A stretch of 64,000 nucleotides of DNA from Olleya aquimaris (GCF_003259525.1 NZ_QLLO01000002.1:1-64000); one strand, 5' to 3'. Counted from the first letter of the stretch, positions 43,256-52,424 are shown. The notes: generated by a model from the letters alone, not told the origin. A program made the numbers and translations.

Positions 43256-43318
43256 AATAATATGTTTTTAGTTAAAAAGTTACCATACAATTTACAAAAA
43301 AGATTGTTTTAAATAAAA

Positions 43319-43471
43319 TTAAAACCATTTAAATACCAATCCAGAAATTATAACTGCTGATGTAAGTAAAATTAACATGACAGCTACAAAACCGCCAGTA
43401 CGTTTTGTTGTTTTGTCTTTTTGTAGAATATAATCTCTTCTTTTTTCGTCTTCGTCTTTAATTAAACTCAT
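43319..43471 (-). CDS. Small single-helix membrane protein
   Basis: 50 residues read directly from the minus strand: a charged head (MSLIKDEDEKRRDYILQK, then TTKRTGG) and one membrane helix (FVAVMLILLTSAVIISGLVF) ending KWF. The charge pattern and clean start and stop in an otherwise empty gap between the lipoprotein and the aldehyde dehydrogenase gene support a real gene. Function unknown. Confidence 0.6.
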   Translation of the reverse strand: MSLIKDEDEKRRDYILQKDKTTKRTGGFVAVMLILLTSAVIISGLVFKWF

Positions 43472-43494
43472 AGTTTTAAGTGTTTAAGGTTAAT

Positions 43495-44859
43495 TTATTT
43501 ATTAATGTATACTGTTTTAGTGTTTACAAATTCTAAGATACCTTCTTTAGATAATTCTCGACCGTAACCAGATGCTTTAGTGCCTCCAAATGGTAATCTA
43601 GGGTCGGATTTTACCATTTCGTTTATAAAAAATGCACCATCTGGAATATTACTTATCTCCTTGTAAACCTCTTTAATATTTTCTGTAAATACCATAGTAC
43701 CTAATCCAAATCTAGAATTAGCTGCAGTTTTAAACGCTTCTTGTTTGTTTTTAACTTTAATCACAGCAGCTACAGGACCAAAGGTTTCTTCCTTAAATAT
43801 AGGCATATTAGAGGATACATTGGTTATGATTGTGGGTTGGTAGTAAGCATTTTTTCTTTCGTTTCCGTAGTGGATTGTAGCTCCTTTTTCTAATGATTTT
43901 TCAACCTGATTTTCTAGTTCTTCCGCCAAACTCTCTTTAGCCATTACACTAATATAGGTGTCCTTACTATCTGGATTGCCTATTGTAAGATTTTTAATTT
44001 TTTTAGTAAACAATTCTAAGAATTGGTCATAGATATTTTCAGTTACAATAAATCGTTTTGCAGCAATACAACTTTGCCCATTATTTTGCATTCTTGCTTT
44101 TACAATTGTATCTATATATTTATCAAGATTAGCATCATCTAAAATAATGCATGCATTATTCCCGCCTAATTCCAGAACTGTTTTTTTTAGGTTTTTACCT
44201 GCGACTTCAGCAATGCTTCTTCCTGCTTTTTCACTACCTGTAAGCGTTACCGCCTTAATTGTTTTATTACCAATGATAGATTCTATAGTATCATGATTGG
44301 TTAATAAGGTTTGAAAACAGCCTTTGGGATAACCAGCTTCAATAAAAATGTTTTCAATTTTTAATGCGGAACCTGTGGTGTTTGAAGCATGTTTAAGAAG
44401 TCCTACATTTCCAGCAGTTAAAGTTGGTACTGCAAACCTAAACACTTGCCAAAATGGGTAATTCCAAGGCATTATGGATAATATGACACCAAGCGGATCG
44501 TAACTTATAAAACTCTCTTTAGCTTCAGTTTCAATGATTTGATCTGCTAAAAAATGATCTGCATTAGCAATGTAAAAATCACAAAGTTTAGCACATTTTT
44601 CAACTTCGGCTATACCTTGATTTAATGGTTTACCCATTTCTTCCATCATTAGTTTAGCATACTTTTCTTTATGCTGCTCTAATAGATTGGCTAAATTTTG
44701 TAACAAATCGGTACGATGTTTTATGTCTGTTGTTCTCCACTTTTCAAATGTTTTGTCTGCAGAATTCAAGATGTTTTCAATGTCATTTTCTGAATGATAT
44801 TGATAGTCTTTTAAAACTTGTCCAGTGTACGGATTTTTGGTGGTTATTGATTTTTTCAT
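43495..44859 (-). CDS. NAD(P)-dependent aldehyde dehydrogenase (succinate-semialdehyde type)
   Basis: 454 residues. Motifs: IMPWNYPFWQVFR (oxyanion Asn), TGSEKAGRSIAE (dinucleotide loop), catalytic glutamate in VLELGGNN, catalytic cysteine in NNGQSCIAAKRF, and EETFGPVAAVIKV. It most resembles short succinate-semialdehyde dehydrogenases (GabD/Sad type), which oxidise aldehydes to acids. The substrate is not certain. A lone gene, it diverges from the stress operon. Confidence 0.9.
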   Translation of the reverse strand: MKKSITTKNPYTGQVLKDYQYHSENDIENILNSADKTFEKWRTTDIKHRTDLLQNLANLLEQHKEKYAKLMMEEMGKPLNQGIAEVEKCAKLCDFYIANADHFLADQIIETEAKESFISYDPLGVILSIMPWNYPFWQVFRFAVPTLTAGNVGLLKHASNTTGSALKIENIFIEAGYPKGCFQTLLTNHDTIESIIGNKTIKAVTLTGSEKAGRSIAEVAGKNLKKTVLELGGNNACIILDDANLDKYIDTIVKARMQNNGQSCIAAKRFIVTENIYDQFLELFTKKIKNLTIGNPDSKDTYISVMAKESLAEELENQVEKSLEKGATIHYGNERKNAYYQPTIITNVSSNMPIFKEETFGPVAAVIKVKNKQEAFKTAANSRFGLGTMVFTENIKEVYKEISNIPDGAFFINEMVKSDPRLPFGGTKASGYGRELSKEGILEFVNTKTVYINK

Positions 44860-44979
44860 TGCAAGTGTTTTTGTTAAATTTATAAATAATCAATAATATT
44901 ATATTAAAATATAAAGGCTTTAACAAATATTTATCAATTAATTTAGATTTTTATTAAGAATAATTAAATTGAAGTTTTT

Positions 44980-44987
44980 TATCTTTG
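44980..44987 (+). promoter_or_regulatory. -7 box of the YtxH stress operon
   Basis: TATCTTTG (TAnnTTTG), 80 bp upstream of the first ATG. The leader contains a hairpin AGCTTTCA / TGAAAGCT (45005-45029). Confidence 0.45.
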
Positions 44988-45067
44988 AGTATAAACCAAA
45001 ATTGAGCTTTCAACACTACAATGAAAGCTTATTTAGTTAATTATTAACCATAAAAAAAAATTGAAAA

Positions 45068-45394
45068 ATGAGTAAAAGCACAAACACAGCATTAGGATTA
45101 TTATTAGGAGGAGCAATAGGAGCAACTTTAGGTATATTATTTGCACCAGATAAAGGGAGCAATACTAGAAAAAAATTAACCGAAGATGCTATTGCTACTA
45201 AAGACAGATTAGCTGATAGCGCTTTACAATTAAAAGACCAAGTTGCTAGTACATTAACCAATCAAAAAAGTAATTTAGATTCTCAACTAGAAACTATTGT
45301 GTCTAACGCTAGTTATAAAGCTGATGATGTCATTACAACTCTTGAAAAAAAGCTAAAAGATTTAAAAGCTAGAAACAAAAAATTACAAAAATAA
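45068..45394 (+). CDS. YtxH-domain protein
   Basis: 108 residues. A glycine-rich N-terminal helix (LGLLLGGAIGATLGILFAPDKG), the typical YtxH motif, enters the membrane. A long polar helical tail follows. YtxH proteins are general-stress proteins in Firmicutes. Here it heads a five-gene operon (YtxH, holin-like, small protein, hemerythrin, topoisomerase IB) with short gaps. Molecular function unknown. Confidence 0.9.
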   Translation: MSKSTNTALGLLLGGAIGATLGILFAPDKGSNTRKKLTEDAIATKDRLADSALQLKDQVASTLTNQKSNLDSQLETIVSNASYKADDVITTLEKKLKDLKARNKKLQK

Positions 45395-45396
45395 TA

Positions 45397-45744
45397 ATGA
45401 GCGTTTTTGAATCATTAAACGACACCTCTAATCAAGCAGTTGATAAGGGCGAAGCGTACTTACAAAAATCGCAAGAGTATTATAAGCTAAAAATATTTCA
45501 GCAGTTAACAAGCTCTTTAAGTTTAGTGCTTAAAGCGCTTTTAATTGGTGGATTATTGCTTATTGGATTAGTGTTTTTAGCTGTTTCTTCTGCAATTGCT
45601 ATAGGGAATGCTTTAGATAGTATAGCTCTTGGTTTTGTCATTGTAGGCGCTCTATTTTTAGTGCTTTCTGGCATTATCTATCTATTAAGAAAGCACATAA
45701 ATAACACTGTAATTAAAACCATTTCTAAATCCTTTTTTGACTAA
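45397..45744 (+). CDS. Phage-holin-family (holin-X/DUF1469-like) membrane protein
   Basis: 115 residues with two adjacent membrane helices (ALLIGGLLLIGLVFLAVSSAIAI, core LLIGGLLLIGLVFLAVSS, and LGFVIVGALFLVLSGIIYLL) behind an amphipathic N-terminus. This matches the holin superfamily III group common in chromosomal stress operons with YtxH. It is not evidence for a prophage. Starts 3 bp after the YtxH gene. Confidence 0.85.
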   Translation: MSVFESLNDTSNQAVDKGEAYLQKSQEYYKLKIFQQLTSSLSLVLKALLIGGLLLIGLVFLAVSSAIAIGNALDSIALGFVIVGALFLVLSGIIYLLRKHINNTVIKTISKSFFD

Positions 45745-45746
45745 CC

Positions 45747-45947
45747 ATGAAGTATTATAACACAGAAGAAGACATACAAAGAGACCTTAAAAGGTTGAGT
45801 TTAGAAAAGCAAATTGCTTGGGAGGAATTAAAGATAATTAAAGAAGATTTTAAAGAAGCTTTACAACCCTCACATTGGTTGCAAACCGGATTTAAGTTAT
45901 TTTCTAAACTAGGCTTGATGATGCTTGTTAAAAAAATTATCAAGTAA
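45747..45947 (+). CDS. Small helical protein (DUF6327-like)
   Basis: 66 residues with a YNTEEDIQRDLKRLSLEKQI helix (core NTEEDIQRDLKRLSLEKQ), followed by a short hydrophobic C-terminus (LGLMMLVKKIIK). It resembles the short protein that accompanies YtxH and holin-like genes in flavobacteria. Named family assignment is from memory. 3 bp after the holin-like gene. Confidence 0.75.
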   Translation: MKYYNTEEDIQRDLKRLSLEKQIAWEELKIIKEDFKEALQPSHWLQTGFKLFSKLGLMMLVKKIIK

Positions 45948-45972
45948 TATTAATTAACCAAATTTTATAACC

Positions 45973-46407
45973 ATGACTATTTTTGAATCTATTAGAAAAG
46001 ACCACGATACCCAAAGAGAATTATTAGATCAACTCATAAAAACTTCGGGAGATAGTAGCGATAGAGATATTTTGTATAAAAAGTTGAAAAACCAACTAGA
46101 TATTCATGCTCAAGCAGAAGAACGTCACTTTTATAAGCCATTAATTAGTAACGACATGATGCAGGAAAAAGCAAGACATGGTATTGCAGAGCATCATGAA
46201 ATTGACGAATTAATAGAACAATTAGATAATACAGATTACAGCTCTTCAGCTTGGTTAAAAACAGCTAAAGATTTAAAAGAAAAAGTAGAGCATCATTTAG
46301 AAGATGAAGAACATACATTTTTTCAATTAGCTGGAAAAGTGTTTACTGACAAACAAAAAGAAGATTTAGCTGAAGCTTATAAATCGTACATGCACAAAAA
46401 CTTATAA
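45973..46407 (+). CDS. Hemerythrin-like domain protein
   Basis: 144 residues, a four-helix bundle with iron-binding histidines and glutamates in IRKDHDTQRELLDQL (H11), LDIHAQAEERHFYKPL, HHEIDELIEQL and VEHHLEDEEHTFFQLAG. Hemerythrins bind a di-iron centre and may sense or carry O2, NO or peroxides. In a stress operon, iron or oxygen sensing is the likely role. Confidence 0.93.
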   Translation: MTIFESIRKDHDTQRELLDQLIKTSGDSSDRDILYKKLKNQLDIHAQAEERHFYKPLISNDMMQEKARHGIAEHHEIDELIEQLDNTDYSSSAWLKTAKDLKEKVEHHLEDEEHTFFQLAGKVFTDKQKEDLAEAYKSYMHKNL

Positions 46408-46409
46408 CT

Positions 46410-47486
46410 TTGGCAGCTTTAAATACATCTATTTACAATCAAATTCTTTTACAACCAGAACAGGTTATAGAAGAATTTGATTTGGTTTATACCAATCCAT
46501 CACATCTTAAAATTATAAGAGAAAAAAACGATGATAACTTTGTTTTTAAACTAAAAAACAAAATCATAAAAGAACCAAGTCAGTTAGATCGTCTAGAAAA
46601 ATTAGTGATTCCACCAGCTTGGAATGAAGTTAAAATATCACAGCTTCCTAATGGACACCTACAAGTTGTTGGACGCGATAAAAAAAAGCGTAAACAATAC
46701 AGATATCACCCAAAATGGAATAAGATTAGAAACCAAACAAAATTTTATAAAATGTATTTGTTTGGTCAACAACTACCTAATATTAGAGCGCAAGTAGAAG
46801 CTGATTTAGATCAAAAAGAATGGACACAAACCAAAGTGTTGGCATTAATAGTCCGTTTAATGGAAGAAACCCATATTAGAATAGGAAACCATCAATATGC
46901 TAAACGTAACGAAACTTATGGTTTAACTACTTTAAGAACAAAACATGTAAATACCTTTAAAGATAAAATTCAGTTTGAGTTTGTAGGTAAAAAGGGTAAA
47001 GCCTATAAAGTGTCTGTTAGAAATAAAAAACTAATACGTTTGGTCAATAAATGTGAAGAAATTCCAGGATGGGAACTCTTTCAGTATTATGATCAATTTG
47101 GTGTGAAACAAAAAGTAGACAGTACCATGCTAAATGAGTATTTGCAAAATTTAAGTGGGACACTATTTACAGCGAAAGATTTTAGGACTTGGGCAGCCAC
47201 AATTATTTGTTTTGAAACCTTAAAAAATTTAGGGTTTACTGAAGACGAAAAGCAAAACAAAAAAAACATACTAACAGCTATAGACACAGCTGCTAAAGAA
47301 CTTGGTAACACCAGAAACGTGTGTAGAAAATATTACGTTCATCCTTTGGTTATTGATGCATATGAAGATGGAAGCATCGTCCCTTATTTTACTAATTCTT
47401 CCAGCAAATCTGAGGGAAATGAGCACTTTACACCAATGGAAACTAATTTGATGCGACTTCTTAAATCTTTTCAACCAGAATTTTAA
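46410..47486 (+). CDS. DNA topoisomerase IB (TTG start)
   Basis: 358 residues. The TTG at 46410, two bases after the hemerythrin stop, is the only start that gives a full N-terminal domain, since no ATG lies in the first 120 residues. The catalytic pattern is visible: RIGNHQYAKRNETYGLTTL (Arg), HVNTF, the Lys in the beta hairpin near KGKAYKVSV, and the catalytic tyrosine in VCRKYYVHPLVIDAY. It relaxes supercoils through a 3'-phosphotyrosine. Bacterial topoisomerase IB genes often lie in stress operons such as this one. Confidence 0.92.
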   Translation: MAALNTSIYNQILLQPEQVIEEFDLVYTNPSHLKIIREKNDDNFVFKLKNKIIKEPSQLDRLEKLVIPPAWNEVKISQLPNGHLQVVGRDKKKRKQYRYHPKWNKIRNQTKFYKMYLFGQQLPNIRAQVEADLDQKEWTQTKVLALIVRLMEETHIRIGNHQYAKRNETYGLTTLRTKHVNTFKDKIQFEFVGKKGKAYKVSVRNKKLIRLVNKCEEIPGWELFQYYDQFGVKQKVDSTMLNEYLQNLSGTLFTAKDFRTWAATIICFETLKNLGFTEDEKQNKKNILTAIDTAAKELGNTRNVCRKYYVHPLVIDAYEDGSIVPYFTNSSSKSEGNEHFTPMETNLMRLLKSFQPEF

Positions 47487-47595
47487 AAAATAGATAAACA
47501 ATACGACAAAAGTCTTTTACAAAACGCTATAAGATATGTTTATGATTTTATAATAACTTTTAATAAATCTTAGGTAAGGTTTTGACTTAAAATTC

Positions 47596-47603
47596 TACTT
47601 TTG
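47596..47603 (+). promoter_or_regulatory. -7 box for trxB
   Basis: TACTTTTG (TAnnTTTG) lies 22 bp before the trxB ATG. Confidence 0.5.
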
Positions 47604-47625
47604 TCATAGAAAAATTATAAATAAT

Positions 47626-48609
47626 ATGTCTGATACAATAGAAAGAGTAAAATGCTTAATTATAGGGTCTGGTCCTGCAGGATATACTGCAGCAATATAT
47701 GCAGCCAGAGCTAACATGAAACCAGTTTTGTACCAAGGATCTCAACCAGGTGGACAATTAACTACTACAAACGAAGTAGAAAATTTTCCAGGTTATCCAG
47801 ATGGTGTAACAGGTCCAGAAATGATGATGCAACTTCAAAAGCAAGCTGAGCGTTTTGAAACAGATGTTAGAAACGGTTGGATTACTAAAGTAGATTTTTC
47901 TGGAGACATCCATAAAGTATGGGTTAACGATGAAAAAGAAATACACTGTGATACAGTTATTATTTCTACTGGTGCTTCTGCTAAATATTTAGGTCTAGAC
48001 TCTGAGCAAAAATATTTAAAACTTGGTGGAGGTGTTTCTGCTTGTGCAGTTTGCGATGGATTTTTCTACAGAAATCAAGAAGTTGTAATAGTTGGAGCAG
48101 GAGATAGCGCTTGCGAAGAGGCACACTATTTATCAAAACTTTGTAAAAAGGTGACTATGTTAGTAAGACGTGACGAGTTTAGAGCGTCTAAAATCATGGC
48201 AGAGCGTGTAAAGAATACAGAAAATATTGAAATACTTTATAACACTGAAACCGATGAGGTATTAGGTGATGGACAGGTAGTTACTGGTGTAAGAGTATTT
48301 AATAATCAGACCAATGAGAAGCATGAGATACCAGCTACTGGATTTTTTGTAGCGATTGGACACAAACCAAATACAGATATTTTTAAAGACTATTTAGATC
48401 TAGATGAAACAGGTTACATTATTAATGCAAAACCAGGTACTTCAAAAACTAACGTAGAAGGTGTTTTTGTAAGTGGAGATGCAGCAGACCATGTATACAG
48501 ACAAGCTATTACAGCTGCTGGAACAGGATGTATGGCAGCTTTAGATGCAGAGCGTTATTTAGCAGCAAAAGATGCTAATTTTGAAGTAAGTACGTCTACT
48601 TACAACTAA
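47626..48609 (+). CDS. trxB: Thioredoxin-disulfide reductase
   Basis: 327 residues. NADPH-dependent flavoenzyme that reduces thioredoxin. FAD-binding GSGPAGYTAAIYAARA, redox CAVCDG (C140/C143), NADPH-binding VVIVGAGDSACEEA with the HRRxxxR-like RRDEFRAS, and C-terminal FAD motif VFVSGDAADHVYRQA. It is monocistronic with a clear -7 box and terminator. Confidence 0.97.
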   Translation: MSDTIERVKCLIIGSGPAGYTAAIYAARANMKPVLYQGSQPGGQLTTTNEVENFPGYPDGVTGPEMMMQLQKQAERFETDVRNGWITKVDFSGDIHKVWVNDEKEIHCDTVIISTGASAKYLGLDSEQKYLKLGGGVSACAVCDGFFYRNQEVVIVGAGDSACEEAHYLSKLCKKVTMLVRRDEFRASKIMAERVKNTENIEILYNTETDEVLGDGQVVTGVRVFNNQTNEKHEIPATGFFVAIGHKPNTDIFKDYLDLDETGYIINAKPGTSKTNVEGVFVSGDAADHVYRQAITAAGTGCMAALDAERYLAAKDANFEVSTSTYN

Positions 48610-48628
48610 CATATTAATAGTTCTCAAT

Positions 48629-48662
48629 AAAAAAAGCCGAAGCATTTGCTTCGGCTTTTTTT
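48629..48662. terminator. Bidirectional terminator after trxB
   Basis: AAAAAAAGCCGAAGC / GCTTCGGCTTTTTTT around ATTT, a perfect 15-bp stem. It serves trxB and the converging DUF2807 gene. Confidence 0.93.
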
Positions 48663-48678
48663 ATATTATAGATGGAGG

Positions 48679-49503
48679 TTATTTACGTCTTAAAATGGCG
48701 TTGTCCTCAAACGACTCTAAAGTTATTTTTGGACTTCCGTAAATACTAATTTCTGAAGTTCCGGATGCGTTAATTAATAAATTACCTGAAACATCTATAC
48801 TAGTCCTTGCTCTGTTTTCTGTTTTTACATTAGCGTCTTTGGCAGTTAATTTTTCGCCTCTAAAATCTGAAGAATTGTCTGCTACTAAAAGTAAATTTTC
48901 TGTATCACCTTCAATTTTTGCATCAGCACTTTCTAACAGGTCTGCTACTATTTTAGAAGCGTTAATTAGTGCTATTAGTCGGCTATTATCATTTAGTTCT
49001 AAATTAACAGCATTTGCTGTTAAGTTAAGCTCTACTTTAGCTCTGTTATTATTTATAATTTTAAATAAATCACATTCTATTGTTAAAAAAGCTTTTGAAC
49101 TTTCTGAAGCTGTTAAGGTTAAATCATTAAATTTCAAGGTGTTTTCAGAGCTTATTTCGGCATCTTCGTTAAGCTCTATAGTATTTAAAAGATCATTGTA
49201 AAAAATGGTGATTTCTAGTTTTTTTTCCTGAAGTCTTGCAGTTGTTTTTAAACTTAAAGTACTGTCTTGAGAGACTATGGTTATATATTCGTGTAGGTTG
49301 TCGTCTGTCATAATTTGTACAGACGTTGAGTCTGCTTTAACTAACTTGACTTCAAAATCTTCATTTAAAACTAAACGCTGAAACCCGTAAACAGGAGTAG
49401 TTTCTGTTGATAATATTCGACTACCCTTTACTTTTTCTTTTTTTTGTGCAAAAGCAGTAATAGTAATCAATATAAAAAATAAGGATAGTAATTGTTTAAT
49501 CAT
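48679..49503 (-). CDS. Secreted DUF2807 (head-GIN) domain protein
   Basis: 274 residues from the ATG at 49503. An upstream in-frame ATG (49530) overlaps the -7 box at 49528-49535 and is rejected. The signal peptide ends ITITAFAQ. The rest is right-handed beta-helix-like repeat sequence of DUF2807 (FQRLVLNEDFEVKL, then many ASESSKAFLTI- and NSSDFRGEKL-type rungs). Found in the bacterial envelope; often encoded near PspC proteins, as here. Confidence 0.88.
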   Translation of the reverse strand: MIKQLLSLFFILITITAFAQKKEKVKGSRILSTETTPVYGFQRLVLNEDFEVKLVKADSTSVQIMTDDNLHEYITIVSQDSTLSLKTTARLQEKKLEITIFYNDLLNTIELNEDAEISSENTLKFNDLTLTASESSKAFLTIECDLFKIINNNRAKVELNLTANAVNLELNDNSRLIALINASKIVADLLESADAKIEGDTENLLLVADNSSDFRGEKLTAKDANVKTENRARTSIDVSGNLLINASGTSEISIYGSPKITLESFEDNAILRRK

Positions 49504-49527
49504 TTGTATAAATAGTTTAGTTACATA

Positions 49528-49535
49528 CAAATATA
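49528..49535 (-). promoter_or_regulatory. -7 box of the DUF2807 gene
   Basis: TATATTTG on the minus strand, 24 bp before the ATG at 49503. It decides the start codon. Confidence 0.5.
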
Positions 49536-49540
49536 AACAA

Positions 49541-49587
49541 AAACCATCCCAAACTTTTTTAAAGCTTGAGATGGCTGGTTTTTTTGA
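49541..49587 (-). terminator. Terminator-like hairpin after the PspC gene
   Basis: On the minus strand CCATCTCAAGC / GTTTGGGATGG with a T tract; the stem contains mismatches, so efficiency is uncertain. The PspC stop is at 49701. Confidence 0.5.
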
Positions 49588-49700
49588 TTGATTATGGTTT
49601 TAATTTTTGGTGTTTTCTATAAAAAAATAGATGAAATTGAGGTGACTAAGTACTCGATTAATGCGATCATAATGTTTGTTTTTAGTGTGATTGATGATTG

Positions 49701-51548
49701 TTATTTGTCATTTTTATTGGTAATTTTTACGCCATCTTCTTCATTAATAGTGACTTTTACATTTTTGGTGCTAGCTTTAGCACCTTCGTCATTAATAATC
49801 ACGTCCATAGTTTCATTTTTAGCGACTAATCCATCTTCATTAAGTACAAGTATTGATACTTCATCTTCGTCAGAGTATGATTGCTCATCTTCATAGTCAT
49901 CACAATCTAAACATTCTAATTTAGCACGTTTAACCAGTAAATAGTGTCCTTCCATACCATTATTTAGTATATCGTTATAATAGTGACTATTATTTCTGTG
50001 GTAATTATAAGTACTTTCTTCTGCAAATAAGACGCTACCTTCTGGTAAATACAAGGTAAGTTCTACTTCTTGATCTCTGGATATGGCATTATTAGGGACC
50101 GTAAAATAGTTGTCTAAAATTAAATTATTACCATTTAATGTATAGTTGTAATTTATATTTTTAGCTCTGTTTTTAGCTGTGTTAAAGTTGCTGCCTCTTG
50201 CAGATTTATCGACTCTAAGTTTAGCAACGCTATCTTTAGTTGATTTTACAATTAATCTAATACCTTGAGAGAATAGTACTTGGTTACCATCATCGTCATT
50301 GGCACTTTGTAAACCGTAGTTTCTATTAAAATTTTCTGCAAATGTATCGTTGTAATTCATACTAACAATTAACGTGTCGTTAGTTTTAATGTTTACTAAT
50401 GGTTGTGTTTTAATATCTGCAGCTTTTTCTTTATAACTTAACCCTTGTTTTGTGGCAACAATAGCTAAACCAATTATTGCTAAAATCCATAAACCAATCA
50501 AGCTGTATTTAGCAACGCTACCCATTGGTTTTAAGTTGTTAATTAGAATTTTTAAACCTAAATAAATAAAGAAAATAATAGGTATTACTGCCACAACAAA
50601 TATTAGAACAGGAAACACCCAAAACGATCCATCTATAGCTTCATGAGATCTTACAAATTCGGCATTAAAAAATCTAAAGTCGGCATCAAAAAAAGTTCCA
50701 AAAATTAATCCAATACCCAAAGCAACTATTCCTGCAACACAAGAAACCACTAATGCAATACCTATAAATTTTGAAATTATTTTAAAAAATGAGGCAAATA
50801 CACCTCCAATACTATCAAAAAACGATTTACTACTAGATTTAATCTTGTTGGTATCTATGCGTTTAACGGTTTCAGAGATACTATCTGTTGCTTGTTCTAA
50901 TTCTACTTTTAATTTGTCTGCGTGTTTTTGAAAATCGATATTTTTTACATTTTCAGACACACTTTCAAATCCGTCTTTAATTTTTTTTTCAATATTTGTT
51001 ATGGTAACTTCTTCACCAGTCATGGTTAGTTTGTCTGATGTAGTTGTAGCTTCTGGAATAAAAATCCATAGTAAAATGTATAAGAAAATACCAGTTCCTG
51101 CTCCAAAAACAAGAAGTATCCAAACTAATCTAACCCAAATAACATCTATACTAAAGTAATGTGCTAATCCAGCACAGACTCCACCTACATAGCTGTTTTC
51201 TGTGTCTCTAAATAATTTTTTTGTACTGCTTTTTTTAGTGTTAGTATAGCTTTTATGGTTAGGCTCGTCTTCAAAAATCTCGTCATCAACAAGATAATCT
51301 TCAGGTTGCCCCATAATAGCAATAACGTCTTCTACTTCTTTATTACCAATAACCTGACGGTCTGTTTTCATGCGTTCAGAGAATAGTTCTGCTATTCTAG
51401 CTTCTATATCTGCTATAATTTCTGAACGACCTTGAGAGTCTGTAAATGAACGTTTTATAGCCTCAAGATAGCGCTGTAATTTTAAGTATGCATCTTCATC
51501 GATATGAAAAAATATACCTGCTAAATTTATGTTGACTGTTTTATTCAT
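49701..51548 (-). CDS. PspC-domain membrane protein with extended C-terminus
   Basis: 615 residues. An N-terminal soluble part (MNKTVNINLAGIFFHIDEDA, with HxxxD-like helices and IAIMGQPEDYL) precedes the PspC domain at about residues 108-175 (VGGVCAGLAHYFSIDVIWVR). Three more membrane segments lie at about 255, 310 and 350. A C-terminal periplasmic beta domain and an acidic tail follow. PspC couples membrane stress to the phage-shock response in other bacteria. The start overlaps the PadR gene by four bases (ATGA), so the pair is coupled. Confidence 0.92.
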   Translation of the reverse strand: MNKTVNINLAGIFFHIDEDAYLKLQRYLEAIKRSFTDSQGRSEIIADIEARIAELFSERMKTDRQVIGNKEVEDVIAIMGQPEDYLVDDEIFEDEPNHKSYTNTKKSSTKKLFRDTENSYVGGVCAGLAHYFSIDVIWVRLVWILLVFGAGTGIFLYILLWIFIPEATTTSDKLTMTGEEVTITNIEKKIKDGFESVSENVKNIDFQKHADKLKVELEQATDSISETVKRIDTNKIKSSSKSFFDSIGGVFASFFKIISKFIGIALVVSCVAGIVALGIGLIFGTFFDADFRFFNAEFVRSHEAIDGSFWVFPVLIFVVAVIPIIFFIYLGLKILINNLKPMGSVAKYSLIGLWILAIIGLAIVATKQGLSYKEKAADIKTQPLVNIKTNDTLIVSMNYNDTFAENFNRNYGLQSANDDDGNQVLFSQGIRLIVKSTKDSVAKLRVDKSARGSNFNTAKNRAKNINYNYTLNGNNLILDNYFTVPNNAISRDQEVELTLYLPEGSVLFAEESTYNYHRNNSHYYNDILNNGMEGHYLLVKRAKLECLDCDDYEDEQSYSDEDEVSILVLNEDGLVAKNETMDVIINDEGAKASTKNVKVTINEEDGVKITNKNDK

Positions 51549-51886
51549 TTTTTAGTTGATTTAATTGATGTTACTATGTTTACTGCGTTTTGTAATTCGT
51601 CCCAAGTCGTGGTTAATTCTTTTAAAAAGAGGTGACCTGTTTCTGTTAATCCGTAATATTTACGTGGTGGTCCAGAAGTAGATTCTTCCCAACGGTAGTT
51701 GAGTAATCCAGCATTTTTAAGTCGTGTTAGTAAAGGATAAATAGTCCCTTCTACTACTAACAGCTTTGCATCTTTTAGCGTACCTAAAATTTCTGCAACG
51801 TAAGCGTCTTCGTCTTTTAAGACAGACAAGATGCAGTATTCTAAAACGCCTTTACGCATTTGTGCTTTTGTGTTTTCTATCTTCAT
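51545..51886 (-). CDS. PadR family transcriptional regulator
   Basis: 113 residues with a winged helix: VLEYCILSVLKDEDAYVAEIL, VEGTIYPLLTRLKNAGLLNYRW (recognition helix and wing) and GPPRKYYGLTETG (wing). A C-terminal helix mediates dimers. It is a one-domain PadR-s1 type. It almost certainly controls the PspC operon it overlaps (inference from coupling). No operator was identified. Confidence 0.94.
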   Translation of the reverse strand: MKIENTKAQMRKGVLEYCILSVLKDEDAYVAEILGTLKDAKLLVVEGTIYPLLTRLKNAGLLNYRWEESTSGPPRKYYGLTETGHLFLKELTTTWDELQNAVNIVTSIKSTKK

Positions 51887-51948
51887 AAGTCTTTAAAGTG
51901 TTTCATAATTAAACTGTTCGTTTTTTGATGATTTGATTGATTGATGTC

Positions 51949-52395
51949 TTATTTTATAAAATGTATGGTTAATGGATAGTTGTAATTTTCACCATCTTTA
52001 GCTTTTAAGCTTGCATTGATAATAAAAATAATTTCTAATATAAATCCGATAACTGCTAGAAGTCCTAAACTACCTCCTATGTAAAATAGAGGAGAGGGTT
52101 TGCTAATATTAATTCTAATACCTTCAAAAGCCTGAATATCTAAAACATCAAAATGATTAAATACACTAAAGGCAAAAAACGGTATACAAGCTGCACCTAT
52201 AATTAAAGCATACAGTAATACACTAAACTGAAAATTAATGGCTTGCTTACCATGTGCATCTATAAAATCTGATTTATCTTTATTAGTTATCCATAGTACT
52301 ATGGGAGCAATGATGTTTCCAAATGGAAAAATAAACCGAGAAAATGTCGATAAATGTATAAATGTGGCTAGGTTTTTATGATGATTGGTAACCAT
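51949..52395 (-). CDS. DUF4870 membrane protein
   Basis: 148 residues with four membrane helices. DUF4870 features: THLSTFSRFIFPFGNIIAPIVLW, the conserved KSDFIDAHGKQAINFQFS and KAKDGENYNYPLTI at the C-terminus. Found widely in Bacteroidota and Firmicutes, function unknown. On the minus strand TATATTTG at 52425-52432 is a likely -7 box. It is next to PadR-PspC, 62 bp apart, perhaps a related envelope function. Confidence 0.88.
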   Translation of the reverse strand: MVTNHHKNLATFIHLSTFSRFIFPFGNIIAPIVLWITNKDKSDFIDAHGKQAINFQFSVLLYALIIGAACIPFFAFSVFNHFDVLDIQAFEGIRINISKPSPLFYIGGSLGLLAVIGFILEIIFIINASLKAKDGENYNYPLTIHFIK

Positions 52396-52424
52396 GTTTA
52401 AAAAGTATATAATAGTTTCTTATG

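Noticed and set aside
45397-45744. Phage holin as sign of a prophage
   Set aside because: No other phage genes; this holin family is chromosomal in stress operons.
49588-49896. Plus-strand hydrophobic frame
   Set aside because: Antisense to the acidic C-terminus of the PspC-domain gene; GAT/GAA codons read in reverse give Ser/Leu/Ile.
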